From Macrosoma leucophasiata (Eukaryota; Arthropoda; Insecta; Lepidoptera; Hedylidae), in contig JAWQUS010000032.1 of NCBI GenBank assembly GCA_036365455.1, positions 17,740,001-17,804,000 of the forward strand: DNA of 64,000 bases, written 5' to 3'. Positions 1 through 10,609 of the stretch are shown piece by piece. Both the position numbers and the translations under genes were made by a program. Numbering within the stretch: the first letter of the stretch is position 1; the number at the start of each line of letters is the position of its first letter. A model generated the notes under the pieces. That model saw only the letters and a list, made by a program, of their open reading frames with translations, ran no database searches and had not been told where the DNA came from.

Positions 1-1760
1 AGTTGTGAATTATTGAACCGAATAATTTCAGGTCATCCATGTAAAGCAGGTGAGATATCACCTGACCGCCTCTTCGCAACCGGTAGCCAAACCCCGTCGC
101 CTCCAGTAGGGTACTGAGAGGGTTCAGGGCCAGGCAGAACCACAATGGGCTCAGACTATCGCCCTGGAATATACCTCTAGCAATCCTCACAGGTTCGCCA
201 ACCGCCAGGGGCTGCCGAGATCCTGGATAGCGAAGCACCGTGCTCCATTGCGACATACATGCCATGAAGAAGGTGGGTAGTGTTGTATTAATTTTTTACA
301 ACTCCATCACCTTCATCAGCCATGTATGCGGTACGGAGTCGAAAGACTCTTTCGGTTACGTCGAACCTGCTGGCTAATGGTCATGTCAATTAGCAGTAGC
401 TCTTTAGCACCGCGGGACCGTCCCTACAACCATTCTGAGAGTTAGACATGATGGAGTGGTCTTCAATATGCCTAGTAATTTTCACTCTCAGAATGGATGT
501 TAGGAGTTTATAGACCGTTGGAAGACAAGTTATTGGTCTATAGTTCTTAGGCTCCGCGGTGCTGATTTATGGAGCAGGTGGGTCACTCCAGATGATAAAA
601 ACTGTGGTAGTGAGCCTGAGTCCAGAGATGACTGAAACTGAGCAGCGAGACGAGCGTGCGAGCTTCGCAGCCATTTCAACCAGAAGTTATATATTATAGC
701 ATTCCAGTTCGGCATCGGACAGACTGCATGTGCCACGTCATCTACAGATATTAATACTTCGTCCATTTCACGAATCGGCTCGCACGCTCTCTCGACATTC
801 ATTATCCAGTCATCCTCAGAGTGTCCGACAGGCTCCGACCAAATGCTGCGCCAAAATGCAATCATGGCATCATCATCTGGTCGGGTCGTGTCACCCACTC
901 CAGGGTCAGGCCGCTCCCACGTTCTGTAAACCCACCTTTGGTCACTTTGGAACATCCTGTTCTGCATGTATCGGTTCACGCGTTCTTTATAACGCCTTAT
1001 TCGGCTTGCCCATGCATAGACTTTCTGCTTCAGGAAGTCAATGCGTTCTGTGATGCGAGCTAGATAGTGTTGTGGGCTGACTCCAGTCCCTGAGAACGCT
1101 CGCCTCACAAAACGCATCACTCTTGGGCGTGTGTTGCCCATCCCGAAGGAGAGCAGCTTGCCAATGAGCGCTCTGGCCTCGGCGATACGGCGCTCAATCC
1201 GGCACTGCCAGGCTGGCACGGCTGGTTTGGGTCGTGAGGTCGTGTCAGGATTTGGGAATTTGACACGAGCTACACGACATGCCGCGATCGCCGCACAGTA
1301 TAGGATCGAGTGGGTATCGCTAAGGTCTTTACTATTATCTATGTACGCTGGTAATAATGAGTCCAGAGGGCCCACTAGCGCCACATTTCGTCTATGCATA
1401 GGCAGCCGGGGCAACCGCGGTCTACTAAATTCGGCCAAGGTGGACCGATACTCAAGAAGAGCATGTTCCAAAGCGCCTCTCAGTTGCTCAATGTATTGGT
1501 TACTTACGGTCGTGGCGACCTCATCTATCTCCTCCCCGCCGGCACGTTGGGGTCTTCCACGCCGACGCGAAGGTGTTGGTGTCGACGGCGGGGAGTGGTA
1601 CTCATCACTAGAGCTCGACGCGGCTGCGGTGGCCGGCGACACTGCACTCGCGGGGGAGGTGACGGCCGGCGGTTGCGAGACGGAGCTCAGCGATAAGCCC
1701 GGAGCTGGTGTGTGTGCTTCTAGATGCCTGGCTTTTGCTCTAGTAATCATGTTTCCATTT
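1..1760 (-). mobile_element. R4/Dong-like non-LTR retrotransposon, cut by the window edge
   Basis: The minus strand carries the N-terminal part and the start of the reverse transcriptase of a LINE. RT hallmarks are visible near the left edge: ITCLPTVYKLLTS around 497-535, GIFQGDSLSP around 150-200, and the catalytic box YMDDLKLF at 20-43. An RT with YMDD and the phrase FQGDSLSPLW is typical of the R2/R4/Dong/NeSL group, whose members carry a restriction-like endonuclease at the C-terminus; that part would lie left of this window. The frame is broken: the N-terminal frame stops at 530 and the RT continues in another frame with further stops. Clade assignment is inference from motif style. Confidence 0.75.
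530..1750 (-). pseudogene. N-terminal half of the R4/Dong-like element polyprotein
   Basis: This 406-codon open frame starts with MITRAKARHLEAHTP. It has a Ser/Thr/Pro-rich N-terminus (residues 15-60), a basic patch PSRRRGRPQR near 60, and a longer region without a domain I can name. It ends in a stretch that in related elements leads directly into the RT (FWRSIWSEP, then LHKSAPRSLRTIDQ and a stop). The RT blocks follow immediately in a different frame, so the protein is interrupted. It is part of the transposon and not a host gene. Confidence 0.7.
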
Positions 1761-1799
1761 CTCTCTTGTAATCATTGTATTATGAATATGTAATATATT

Positions 1800-1849
1800 A
1801 TAATCAAAATAAAAACATGTATAGCAATACATGTTTTTATTTTGATTAT
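1800..1849. repeat. Near-perfect hairpin, 23-bp arms and 4-nt loop
   Basis: Arm 1 is 1800-1822, the loop agca is 1823-1826, and arm 2 is 1827-1849. The arms are fully complementary. It lies about 50 bp upstream (in element sense) of the LINE ORF start. It may be part of the element 5' UTR or a snap-back replication scar. Confidence 0.9.
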
Positions 1850-1957
1850 CTTCAGGAGTGGATCCTAAACCTTTAAAAAAAAAACAATTTCAATACTGTT
1901 TATGACAGGGGCAAAAATGCCTAATGACCTTTGGTGTAAAACTTTTCGTGATTAAAA

Positions 1958-2092
1958 ACTCAGTCAACCTGTGTGGAGGTCCCAGAACCAGAGACCAATG
2001 GCGGACCAAATAGGCCCCGTACAGAGATCGAACCTGCGTCTGTGGTTTAAACGGTTATCACACCCCGCTGGACCAACTGGCTCGTCAAATTG
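1958..2092 (-). repeat. tRNA-derived SINE (SINE-D family), degenerate
   Basis: On the minus strand a Pol III A-box-like TTGGTCCAGCGG is followed by a B-box GGTTCGATCTC, spaced as in a tRNA. The same GTCCAGCGGtGTGAgatgACCGTTT arrangement recurs at 28981. The acceptor stem does not close, so this is a SINE head and not a tRNA gene. Confidence 0.65.
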
Positions 2093-2194
2093 CATGATAA
2101 ATTTAAAAAAGTTGCAAGTATTGAAACTACCATTTCCTCTACCAGCACTTATTGTAAAAACTATAACTAAAAGGAGCATTAAATAAAACAATCT

Positions 2195-2683
2195 TTAAGT
2201 CAAGCTTTTTCTTGCTATCCTTTTTAATTTGAAGTGCTGTATATACCTCAGTTCCCCATTCCAGTTCTTCAAAACCTCCATCTGTCGCTGGTCCATGATA
2301 TCCGGCATCTCTAGTCCGCAAGTATCAAACTCCTCCAGCTCTCTCTTCTTCGTTATGTTGATTATATCTTCCCTACTCGCGTGCTGCCGACTCTTTCTCT
2401 GACCAACAGAGTTTTTCAATGCTATCTGCTCTATTTCCTCATCAAACCTACTCAAATATAACTCTATCAACTGTAATGTCTGCTCTTTTGATAGTACGAC
2501 GCATCCCTCAGGAATTCTCTCCTTAAACCACATCAATTTTTCGCCAATTATATTCTGTTTGATTTGTGTTCCAACCTTATTGTTGTTTTTTTTCTCAGAC
2601 CTTTTCATTTTCTTCACTAGCGATATCGTTTTTCTACTGTTTGGATGCTTGAGTTTTTCCAAATTCGTTTTAACTTTCGGCAT
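2195..2683 (-). CDS. TMA16: Translation machinery-associated protein 16 (TMA16) homolog
   Basis: The 162-codon single-exon protein starts MPKVKTNLEKLKHPNSRK and is highly basic. From knowledge of the family, TMA16 is a small nuclear protein bound to pre-60S ribosomal particles. The characteristic core is visible: a HPNSRK motif at 13-18, GEKLMWFKERI around 48-58, a block LIELYLSRFDEEIEQI around 72-87, and the C-terminal GLEMPDIMD around 123-131. It is shorter than the human protein (about 200 residues) because the acidic C-terminal tail is absent. The ATG at 2683 is the first in-frame start and gives the conserved N-terminus. Its promoter side faces the 3.4-kb intergenic region before RPAP1. 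No introns are needed. The identification is from recognised family sequence. Confidence 0.88.
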   Translation of the reverse strand: MPKVKTNLEKLKHPNSRKTISLVKKMKRSEKKNNNKVGTQIKQNIIGEKLMWFKERIPEGCVVLSKEQTLQLIELYLSRFDEEIEQIALKNSVGQRKSRQHASREDIINITKKRELEEFDTCGLEMPDIMDQRQMEVLKNWNGELRYIQHFKLKRIARKSLT

Positions 2684-4255
2684 TTTTAGATATTTCTTTC
2701 TAAATCTACAAATATATAAATGCTCGCACTTGGCTTTGACTTGGCTAATTGGCTATCGAGCAATGCACGTGTTTTTTGTTTACTTATACTCAAATGTCAT
2801 TGCTGTGCTGACAGCTGACAGGCTATATTCCAAATAACGTCCGTAACGATTGTTATAACGTTACACCAAATGTCCATCGTTTGTCCATGTTGACATGACA
2901 TCTGTCGTGCATGTTGCATCATCTACTTTGGCTATGTTGGATAAAAACCGCAGAACATGTGGTTGTAACGCGCTCAGATTATTTGCGGGAGTGCAACTAG
3001 AATTTTTCCGATCACGGGCGTTCGTTAATTGGAACGTACGTTGAATGTCAAACTGACATTAATTTCAGGGATGCACATTAGGTATATATACATAAAGGAT
3101 TAATTCATCGATTATTTTTCTAAACATGACGCAAAAAACAAATAAACTGACTAATAAAAGCTTATAATTTTACTATAAAATACAGTTTAATTTCTTCCTA
3201 AAGAATGTGATTTGGAAAAGGTGTAAGCGACATTACAAAAATAATATGTTACAACTATCCAAATAAAACCCAAAGTCCTTTCAAAAGAATATATTTACAT
3301 TATTTACCTACATACAAAGACTTTGGCTTTGGTAAGAAAAATAACGTAAGGACACTTAGGACATGTTTTTATATCCCCATCCAGACTCTTCATGAAGCTA
3401 CAGGAGGGAACGCAAGTACAAGAGTATGGAAGTGCGCTCGTGTCCCCTCATCTTTCCTCACCTCGCTTCGCCTCATCGTCGCTCCGCTTTGGGTCAGTTT
3501 TTGGACGAGAGTGGGTGGGAAGTAAATCAACCCTTAGATTAAGTACCTATAGACGTAGCCATGTTCGCCATATGCTTTGTGGAAGTGAGACAGTTATATA
3601 CAAAGAACATAAGAAAGTTGAAATAGAGCATCGTATCTTTTGTCCCTTACGGCGTGCCGGTTTTCGCTTGGCGAACAGCAAAAGTTAGCCAAACAAATAT
3701 CTGTCATTGCAATTGCTGTAATAGATAACCTATCGTATACGCATTTATTTATTGTTTTCGACGTATATCAGCGATTATTAATAAGTTTTTGGGTATATAT
3801 GAGAAAAAGACTCAATTAGTTAAGTGATTAGTGTATAAGGTGTGCAGTAAAATAGGAGGTTGCAGTATTTTAGGCTGTATAAACCGTACAGAAACGAGGC
3901 CTATAAACGACATTACTTTTCATTCGTAAGATAACAGATATTATTAAATAATGAATGTCTATTGAACAAAATACACGTTGAAGCCTTAAACTCTTGATTA
4001 TCAATTCAAAATAAAGCGCATTTCTCATGAAATTCTTGATTTTCATTCAACGAAATCCCACATACTTATTTTGGTGGGTTGCAATAAATTTACTTTTATA
4101 TTCTCCCTAATTTCGTAGACATATAAGTTTTTGTTCTAACAGTGTTAGAGTTGACAATAAGCCATAACAAAATATTAAGTGGCTTTGGTAATTCTTGCCA
4201 AGATGGTGTAAAATAAAGAATATTGTTATTATAGAAAAAAATGGGAAAGAAAAAT
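2684..4255. other. Intergenic, no gene recognised
   Basis: This is AT-rich sequence upstream of TMA16. A locally GC-richer stretch at 3390-3690 has short open frames, but none resembles a known protein or has clear splice structure. No repeat with a second copy in the window was recognised here. Confidence 0.5.
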
Positions 4256-4257
4256 TT

Positions 4258-4338
4258 GACTTCGGGCAGGAATCGAACCTGCAACATCAGGATAATCGGT
4301 TCAGCCGTTTTACCTCTAAGCTACAGAGGTCCCACACC
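4258..4338 (-). repeat. tRNA-like SINE head
   Basis: On the minus strand TAGCTTAGAGGTAAAAC (A-box region) and GGTTCGATTCCTGCC (B-box/T-arm) are spaced as in a tRNA. The putative acceptor strands do not pair, which argues for a SINE remnant. Confidence 0.6.
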
Positions 4339-4379
4339 AATGCGTCAAACTTTGCCTTCCCTTTTTTTATTTTTAACCG

Positions 4380-4485
4380 GCTGAGGGTGGGTGAACGGCG
4401 AGGTTTGTCAGGACCGGGATATCTGGCGCTCTACACTCTCTGCCTACCCCGTTAGGGACCTGGCGTGAAGATACACACACATCTG
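4380..4485 (+). mobile_element. 3' tail of the CR1/Daphne-like LINE
   Basis: The segment matches the last about 90 bp of the LINE at 45412-46889 (GGGATATCTGGCGCTCTACA ... CTCTGCCTACCCCGTTAGGG ... GGCGTGAAGATAC), followed by a short ACAC tail. It is a strongly 5'-truncated insertion. Confidence 0.85.
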
Positions 4486-4489
4486 CATT

Positions 4490-5515
4490 TAAATCGAGAT
4501 CTAGAGATCTCAATGTTTAAAAAGTTATCTATAGGCTGCAGTTTTCATTTACTCGGTACCCACTTATCGATGTGAACTTGTTGATCATTGTTAGCCGGTG
4601 TATGTTGCTTGCTTTTAATGTTTTAAGGGCTAGCATTAAAAATGGTCGAGACCCTTCTGAACTTAGTATTTCCGTTCATTCCACGGAAGTACTAACATTC
4701 CCACATTCTGACGTTTCATGACAGGACACTAACAATATAATTGTATAATGATTCATGTTTTGATATTTATAATTTGAATAATAAAGCGATAATCACACTG
4801 AAACTCTTAGTTTTATTTAACTATTACTTACACGCAAATATTGAATGCCTTACCCGATACAGCAATCATTCTGGTAAACTATCTATAAGATCGCGGCCAA
4901 AGAAATAATGCCCTGTAGATGATGTTCTAGAGTACGAGCTGTGAATAATCTAGAACCTAGATTATTCACAGCCCGCAGCATAATAAATGCTAATTCATGG
5001 TTACCTATTTCAAATTATGTACATTTTCTCGACATGTTCTTGATCTTTCAGTAAAATGTATAGAATTAATTGAATGGCAGATGCACATGTTTTAATTTAT
5101 CATTCAATCAGTTCGTTACAATTCAACTAATCTGAATAAAAGTAAAATGCTTAGGAATGTTTAACATAAAAACTTTCCGAGATATAGTAAATGATTAGGA
5201 AGAAAATTGGGAAACTTTATTTACTAGCAACACTCATGATTTCATATGGCTGTCTCATGAGCGGCCACACGCTGGCTACATCTATAGGTACTTAATCTAA
5301 GAAATCAACCAGCGGGAAACTGTATAAATCGAGTGTGTGGATGGCTAGCGGCTAACCTCCACTCACCAAGATTCGTGCGGAGAGCCTCTAGGAGGCACCT
5401 TGCGAGAATCTGGATGGGCTCTAAAAGTAATTATATAAACGTCTGTAAACCATAAAACTTACAATAGCCTAATTTTATCGATGTTCACGGAAAAAAAATT
5501 TGAATAGTAGTAGTT
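4490..5515. other. Intergenic, no gene recognised
   Basis: AT-rich, with one perfect hairpin at 4938-4972 (listed separately). A moderately GC-rich block at 5250-5430 has no recognised identity. Confidence 0.5.
4938..4972. repeat. Perfect hairpin, 16-bp arms and 3-nt loop
   Basis: Arm 1 is 4938-4953 (GCTGTGAATAATCTAG), the spacer aac is 4954-4956, and arm 2 at 4957-4972 is its exact reverse complement. Confidence 0.9.
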
Positions 5516-5519
5516 CGAT

Positions 5520-5947
5520 TAATAAATATGTCGAGTTTTGGCGGGAACCTTGAAAGAGGCGTATGGTGCGCTTATTTTATTTCATTTTCTTGGTGTATTT
5601 TTAAGTTATATTGAATAAAGTTGGTGGCATTTTATTTGATATAGGTTTATTACAATGCCCGTGTATAGTGAAATAGAATAACAGTGCGAAAACACGACCT
5701 TTCAGGTTGCCTCCAAATCTTCATTGTAAATGTTCTGGTAAAGTAGCCATCGCTTTACTCGAATAACTTGACTGTAACTCACTTGACTGACATATTATAC
5801 TTGATAACTTATATACTTGATACTTACATATTATACTTGATGACTATATTATACTAACTTTTACGCTGCTTAAATAAATACGAAATATCGATTTACTTGA
5901 CACTGGCAATATGCGTAATAGCGATGCCATAATAACAAAAAAATCTT
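5520..5947 (+). repeat. Retroposon K, copy 1 (polyA SINE-like family)
   Basis: It begins at GTTTTGGCGGGAACC and ends ATAATAACAAAAAAA, and is nearly collinear with the minus-strand copy at 34178-34592. Shared blocks include the run around 5690-5770 (CACGACCTTTCAGGTTGCC, TCTGGTAAAGTAGCCATCGC). The A-rich end and target duplication of copy 2 suggest retroposition. This copy ends about 105 bp before the RPAP1 start codon, so it may overlap that promoter. Confidence 0.75.
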
Positions 5948-6050
5948 AATTTTGTGTCAGTGTCAGTTGTCACATCTGACATCAACATAACATAACCTCC
6001 AATTGTGAATAGTTATTTATTTCTGACTTTATTCATAAAAGTATCTAATC

Positions 6051-9000
6051 ATGATAAAACGTCCAAAGCCTGGCGAAGATGAAGAGGACATACTGCGAAT
6101 GCAAGAAGAGTTTCTCCGTTCGCAAAACAAAAATCCAAGCGTACCGTCAGCTCAAGTTATAAACTTACGTGGAACTGACTATCAGACTAACAAAAGACCG
6201 AATCCTGATGCATCAGGGTCCCGTAAACCTTCCAAATATGCTCAGGAAAAAGCACTGAACAAGAAACGACAAACTGAAGGCAGCAGCGGCTCTTTAATGG
6301 GTGACATTTTGGAGAAAAATCTCGACGAAAAACCAAAAGAAAAACCTGAGGTAATCGACGATGATAAAGTATATTATCCTCAAGTTATACCCTCAGTTTT
6401 AGGTAATATTGTTGAGAAAAACACTAACGAATTTGTAGATTTGACTTTTAAATCCATGCCACCAGAGGGTTTCCCAAAAGTGACTAAATGGAATCCCAAT
6501 CAGCGACCAGGACAAAGCAAGTGTAAAGAAATACCTAAGCAATTACATATGGAAGTTGATCAGCCTTCAGTATCAGGTATAAATAATGCTAATTCTGACC
6601 TCAATTTACCGACTAAAAGCTACATTGTGTCAACTCAAGAAGCTGATGTCATACATCATGAAAATATCAAAATTTTAAATAAGATGTCTGAAAAAGAAAT
6701 CCTTGTTGAGCAAGAGAAATTATTGTCTAATTTAGATCCAAAAATGATTGACTTTATCAAAAGAAAACGGAAACTAAATTCTGGAAACACCGAAAGCATA
6801 ACTGCACCTTGTACGAAACCTATGATATTGCAGATGGACACAAATGATCAGCCATCAGATATTAATGATGATGAAGATAATCTGTGGGAGAATGATGTTT
6901 TATCTCATCCTGAAGTAAATAGATGGCTCCACTTTGATTCGTTAGAAAAAGACAAAATGCAATGGATGAAAGGTATTGAAGAGAGTAAGAAAATTAAAGC
7001 CAATGAACCATATGAAGCAAGATTCGATTTTAAAGGCTACCTTCTTCCGTACAGTATGGAATATAATGAAGATACAAAGACATTGTACCACCATGGTGAA
7101 GAACCACATAGACCAGGATATTCACTGACAGAATTAATAGAATTATCAAGATCTGCTGTCATACAACAAAGAGTAATGGTGTTAAACACAATAGCTGGTA
7201 TCCTAGAATACTACAGTGCTGGAACTTACAAAGATATCATAGAGATACCTCTAAGCAAAATATTTTTTGTGATTAGAATAGCTATGGATGAAAATAAAGT
7301 TATTCTATTAGAACCTGCTTTGAAAGCACTAAGAAATTTGGTATTTAATAGGATAGATGAAGCATGCCTCGATGCATTAGTAGGGTTCGAAGAAGGTACA
7401 TACCAGCCTTGTCTTGAAAATGATAAATCAGAAATTCAAGAGTTAGATTCACACGAATCAGATTTAAAAGATTTTCACTTAGCCGAAATCGATCTTATTG
7501 CAGCTTTACTGCGGACTGATATTTTTCAGAGGATTTTTTACATACTGGATACTATCAAGCCAAGTTTTAACTGTGTGCAGTATGCTCTACAGATTTTAAC
7601 AAGGCTGGCAAGAGATTCCACTGAGGTAGCATTAAAGATAGTACAAACTGAACATCTCATGCATACAATCATCAAACATTTTATACCCACAACTGGAATC
7701 AATTTTGTTTTTCAACCTGATATTATATATAATGGGAAACCAATTTTGGCAGCTTTAAAACTAATGAGAGTATTATCCCTGCAATGTACACAAGTTGGTG
7801 AACTGCTTATATCCAAGTACAACATATTGGTACCCATATCAGAATATGTGAGCTCAGGGGTAGATGGAACATATACTATTCGCTTGCAGATGGAAGCAGT
7901 CTGTATTTTATCAAATCTTCTTTACTATGGTCTTGGTGTACAGAATGCAATATCACTGTGTCCAGTGATTGTAACTATTCTATACAAGCATGTGCATGGC
8001 ACAGACATCTTTGCGAGTTCCCTTGTTATATCTGCAACTCATTCTTCTGTTGTACTCCAATTTGTGAACCAACTCTTGAAATGCAGAATGAATTTAGATC
8101 AGTATAAGCAACAAATTTACCCTTTGTTGAAAGATGGAGTACAAAAGTGGCTAGCTCAAATCTCTCAATCTGATAGCTTTACTTGTGGCCATTTAAGGTT
8201 ACTATGTTCAGCTCTGGACTGCTGTAAGACTGTAATGATAGTTGAAGGACTACATTTGAAATTTCTCAATGATTCCTTGAATCTATTTCTCATTTCCAAG
8301 GGATTCAAGGCAATAATGAAACATTTAATTTTAAGTTCCAACTTGCTATCAGGAATTGAAGACAAAGACTTGCATCTAGTGAAAAATCTTATGAGTTTAG
8401 GAGGATCAGTAATTGATTCCTCACAAAAAGTTCTGCCTATTTTGTGTGCCACATCTCCCATTCCATTCTTGGCATCCTTGTATAAATTACTGGCTTATGT
8501 TCAAGATGTGGAACTTTCTAAATGCTACCTTGAGCAAAGCTTACCATATTTAAAGAAAATTGCTAATAGACCTCCAAGTTTGTGCCAAAATTGGTTCACC
8601 AGAATGGAGTCTGATTTCTTATTTAATGTTGTGAAACTATCAACACAAGGCAATGTTGATGAATCGAAAAAAGACTTGATTTATGCTGTCGCCAACAAAC
8701 TTTGCTACATTTTACGTATTGACAAGCAGTTCGAATTGGAATACTTATTTGATAATATTATATTCAATAATAATTGGTTCACGACTGAAAGGCTATTCAA
8801 CCTCGTCTCTTTATCGGAAACAGATGGATTTTCTAAAACATTGACAGTGGAAGATATAAAGAAATGTTACAGCAAAGTTATGAACTTCAATTCTTTGGGT
8901 CCAAATCCTAACATTGAACTAAGGAAATGGCAGGAGCCTATACTACCCAGAGACTGGATCTATTTGCCGATTTTATCTTTGTATAGCAAAAGCCAGGAAG

Positions 9001-9641
9001 TGAAGACCTCTTCAACAGTAGCAGGCAAACCTGCTCAAGATATAGATAAAGAAAGGGAGCTCATTGTTAAGAGCAGTTTGGAATGGATCATATTTAATGA
9101 ATTATGTTTCCCTGATCTCCTAAACGACATCAATGTGACTGATAGATTTTGTAGAATCATGTGCGTATTCTTATGCGACAACTCGCTATTTCTAGATAAA
9201 GATATTAAAATGCTCTTGAGTAAATGCACTCAGATATTGTTTAAAAAAGGCGATCAGTTGAATTTTGATAAAGAATTGACTGGATTAAATAACTTCCAAG
9301 ATTTTTACACTCAGTTCTTGGAACAGTTCCAATCGGTTAGCTACGGTGACCACACGTTTGCGGCGAGCGTGTTAGTTCCTCTAGCTCAGAGGCATAACGT
9401 GAAATGGCGAAAAATTTTGTGGTCAGAGTACGCAGGTTGTTTAAGAGCTTTGGATTGTCCAGAGAACTTACTGTGTTATGACTTTAAAGAATATTTATAT
9501 CCAGAAGAGACAGATGAATCCTTATTAAAATGTTACTTCAGAGCATTGTCTAGCCATTTATTAAGGCCTGATACTATAGTACACAAAATAGCTCGACACC
9601 ATGTTGAGTGTTATAAAAAACGTGATAATAGCAGTAAGTAA
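6051..9641 (+). CDS. RPAP1: RNA polymerase II-associated protein 1 (RPAP1)
   Basis: A single 1,196-codon exon. RPAP1 is known as a cytoplasmic/nuclear factor needed for Pol II assembly and nuclear import and for Mediator-Pol II contact. The N-terminus MIKRPKPGEDEEDILRMQEE is the family signature (RPKPGE then a DLLR-type helix). The RPAP1_N motif MSEKEILVEQEKLLSNLDP is at about residues 211-229. The RPAP1_C-type domain EARFDFKGYLLPY begins near residue 322 with RPGYSLTELIELSRS around 355-370. The remainder is helical-repeat-like sequence without catalytic motifs. Human RPAP1 is somewhat longer (about 1,390). The ATG at 6051 is chosen because the signature starts at residue 4. A polyadenylation signal AATAAA lies at 9657-9662, 16 bp after the stop. 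Lack of introns over 3.6 kb is notable, but no polyA tract or target duplication marks it as a retrocopy. Confidence 0.93.
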   Translation: MIKRPKPGEDEEDILRMQEEFLRSQNKNPSVPSAQVINLRGTDYQTNKRPNPDASGSRKPSKYAQEKALNKKRQTEGSSGSLMGDILEKNLDEKPKEKPEVIDDDKVYYPQVIPSVLGNIVEKNTNEFVDLTFKSMPPEGFPKVTKWNPNQRPGQSKCKEIPKQLHMEVDQPSVSGINNANSDLNLPTKSYIVSTQEADVIHHENIKILNKMSEKEILVEQEKLLSNLDPKMIDFIKRKRKLNSGNTESITAPCTKPMILQMDTNDQPSDINDDEDNLWENDVLSHPEVNRWLHFDSLEKDKMQWMKGIEESKKIKANEPYEARFDFKGYLLPYSMEYNEDTKTLYHHGEEPHRPGYSLTELIELSRSAVIQQRVMVLNTIAGILEYYSAGTYKDIIEIPLSKIFFVIRIAMDENKVILLEPALKALRNLVFNRIDEACLDALVGFEEGTYQPCLENDKSEIQELDSHESDLKDFHLAEIDLIAALLRTDIFQRIFYILDTIKPSFNCVQYALQILTRLARDSTEVALKIVQTEHLMHTIIKHFIPTTGINFVFQPDIIYNGKPILAALKLMRVLSLQCTQVGELLISKYNILVPISEYVSSGVDGTYTIRLQMEAVCILSNLLYYGLGVQNAISLCPVIVTILYKHVHGTDIFASSLVISATHSSVVLQFVNQLLKCRMNLDQYKQQIYPLLKDGVQKWLAQISQSDSFTCGHLRLLCSALDCCKTVMIVEGLHLKFLNDSLNLFLISKGFKAIMKHLILSSNLLSGIEDKDLHLVKNLMSLGGSVIDSSQKVLPILCATSPIPFLASLYKLLAYVQDVELSKCYLEQSLPYLKKIANRPPSLCQNWFTRMESDFLFNVVKLSTQGNVDESKKDLIYAVANKLCYILRIDKQFELEYLFDNIIFNNNWFTTERLFNLVSLSETDGFSKTLTVEDIKKCYSKVMNFNSLGPNPNIELRKWQEPILPRDWIYLPILSLYSKSQEVKTSSTVAGKPAQDIDKERELIVKSSLEWIIFNELCFPDLLNDINVTDRFCRIMCVFLCDNSLFLDKDIKMLLSKCTQILFKKGDQLNFDKELTGLNNFQDFYTQFLEQFQSVSYGDHTFAASVLVPLAQRHNVKWRKILWSEYAGCLRALDCPENLLCYDFKEYLYPEETDESLLKCYFRALSSHLLRPDTIVHKIARHHVECYKKRDNSSK

Positions 9642-9656
9642 ATACGAGTAGTTATA

Positions 9657-9662
9657 AATAAA
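9657..9662 (+). promoter_or_regulatory. Polyadenylation signal of RPAP1
   Basis: Canonical AATAAA 16 bp downstream of the stop codon. Confidence 0.7.
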
Positions 9663-9698
9663 AATATTTCATGATTACTTTTTTTTAATTTCAACCAT

Positions 9699-9964
9699 TT
9701 TTTTAAATGTAATAGAAGTGGCAAACAAACATGCAGTTCACGTTGATGTTAAGTGATGATTGCAGCCTATAGAGACCCACACAACGACCAGAGGTCAAAA
9801 TGCAGATACGTTGCCACTCCTGAAGCCTATTATGCCTCTGTGTCGAAAATTACACCTGACTGGAACACGATAGTGCTGAACACTACCATTTAGCGGCAAG
9901 TGTATTAGCTAATGCGGTGGTGCCTACGCCCGCGAGCTCCGTCACTGGAGCTCTACCACCAGTA
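9699..9964 (-). repeat. SINE-A, near full-length copy
   Basis: This is the commonest repeat of the window. In element sense it starts ACTGGTGGTAGAGCTCCAGT, continues GGCGTAGGCACCACCGCATTA, then TAGTGTTCAGCACTATCGTG, then CTATAGGCTGCAGTCATCAC, and ends with CATTACATAAAA (about 270 bp). The head can fold: GGTGGT pairs with ACCACC, and GAGCTCC with GGAGCTC. The layout recalls a SINE-like family widespread in insects; that link is from memory and unverified. It is also possible that it is a LINE 3' tail. Confidence 0.85.
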
Positions 9965-9969
9965 AAACC

Positions 9970-10600
9970 CAATTGATTGAAGAAGTTTCCGGTCATCTAA
10001 AAACATTGCAAATTCGACTTTACTAGCACACAAATTAGCGCCGACGTGATGGACCTAGCATTTCTACAATAGGACCTACCGCGACGTGCCGTGCCGCCCG
10101 GTTGACGATTATACATAGGTAGGTATACAGGGTAATACTGATGCAGTAAATACATCTTCTCTTGCTTCGTAAGTTGTCGGTAATTGGAGTTGATCGTCAG
10201 TAGTAGAGTCAAAGTCAAAAATAATCTAAACGTACACGGATGTACCGAGTGGTGTAGATTCCCCTCGTGTTACCTATAAATATGTTATGTACACACAGTA
10301 ACATTAGCAGAAAGCAGTATTTACTTACTCACTAGATCTAAGTGATGGTTAGTAAGTAAGTTTATTATTACAATATTATGCTCAACGTAAATAATAATAA
10401 ATTAACGTTACGCACTACCTTCATCCCTCAAAAGTGTAGTTATCAGTAGTTAGGTCTTTATATTTTTGAATTAAAATAGGTAATGTCTTTCTTAAAAATA
10501 TTATATAACAGCTTAAAGTTTTTAGTTAATCTGTTAGCAAAAAATATCTAAAATTAAATAAGTAAAATATTAATAATTAACGGTGTTCTGCGTTTCTTAT
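9970..10600. other. Intergenic between RPAP1 and CDC45
   Basis: AT-rich sequence with short open frames only. No repeat or gene recognised apart from the CDC45 promoter motifs at its right end. Confidence 0.5.
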
Positions 10601-10609
10601 TTACGAACG

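Noticed and set aside
1131..1793. 220-codon plus-strand open frame
   Set aside because: It is the antisense shadow of the R4/Dong-like element protein.
4262..4335. Possible tRNA gene on the minus strand
   Set aside because: The acceptor strands are not complementary; treated as a SINE remnant.
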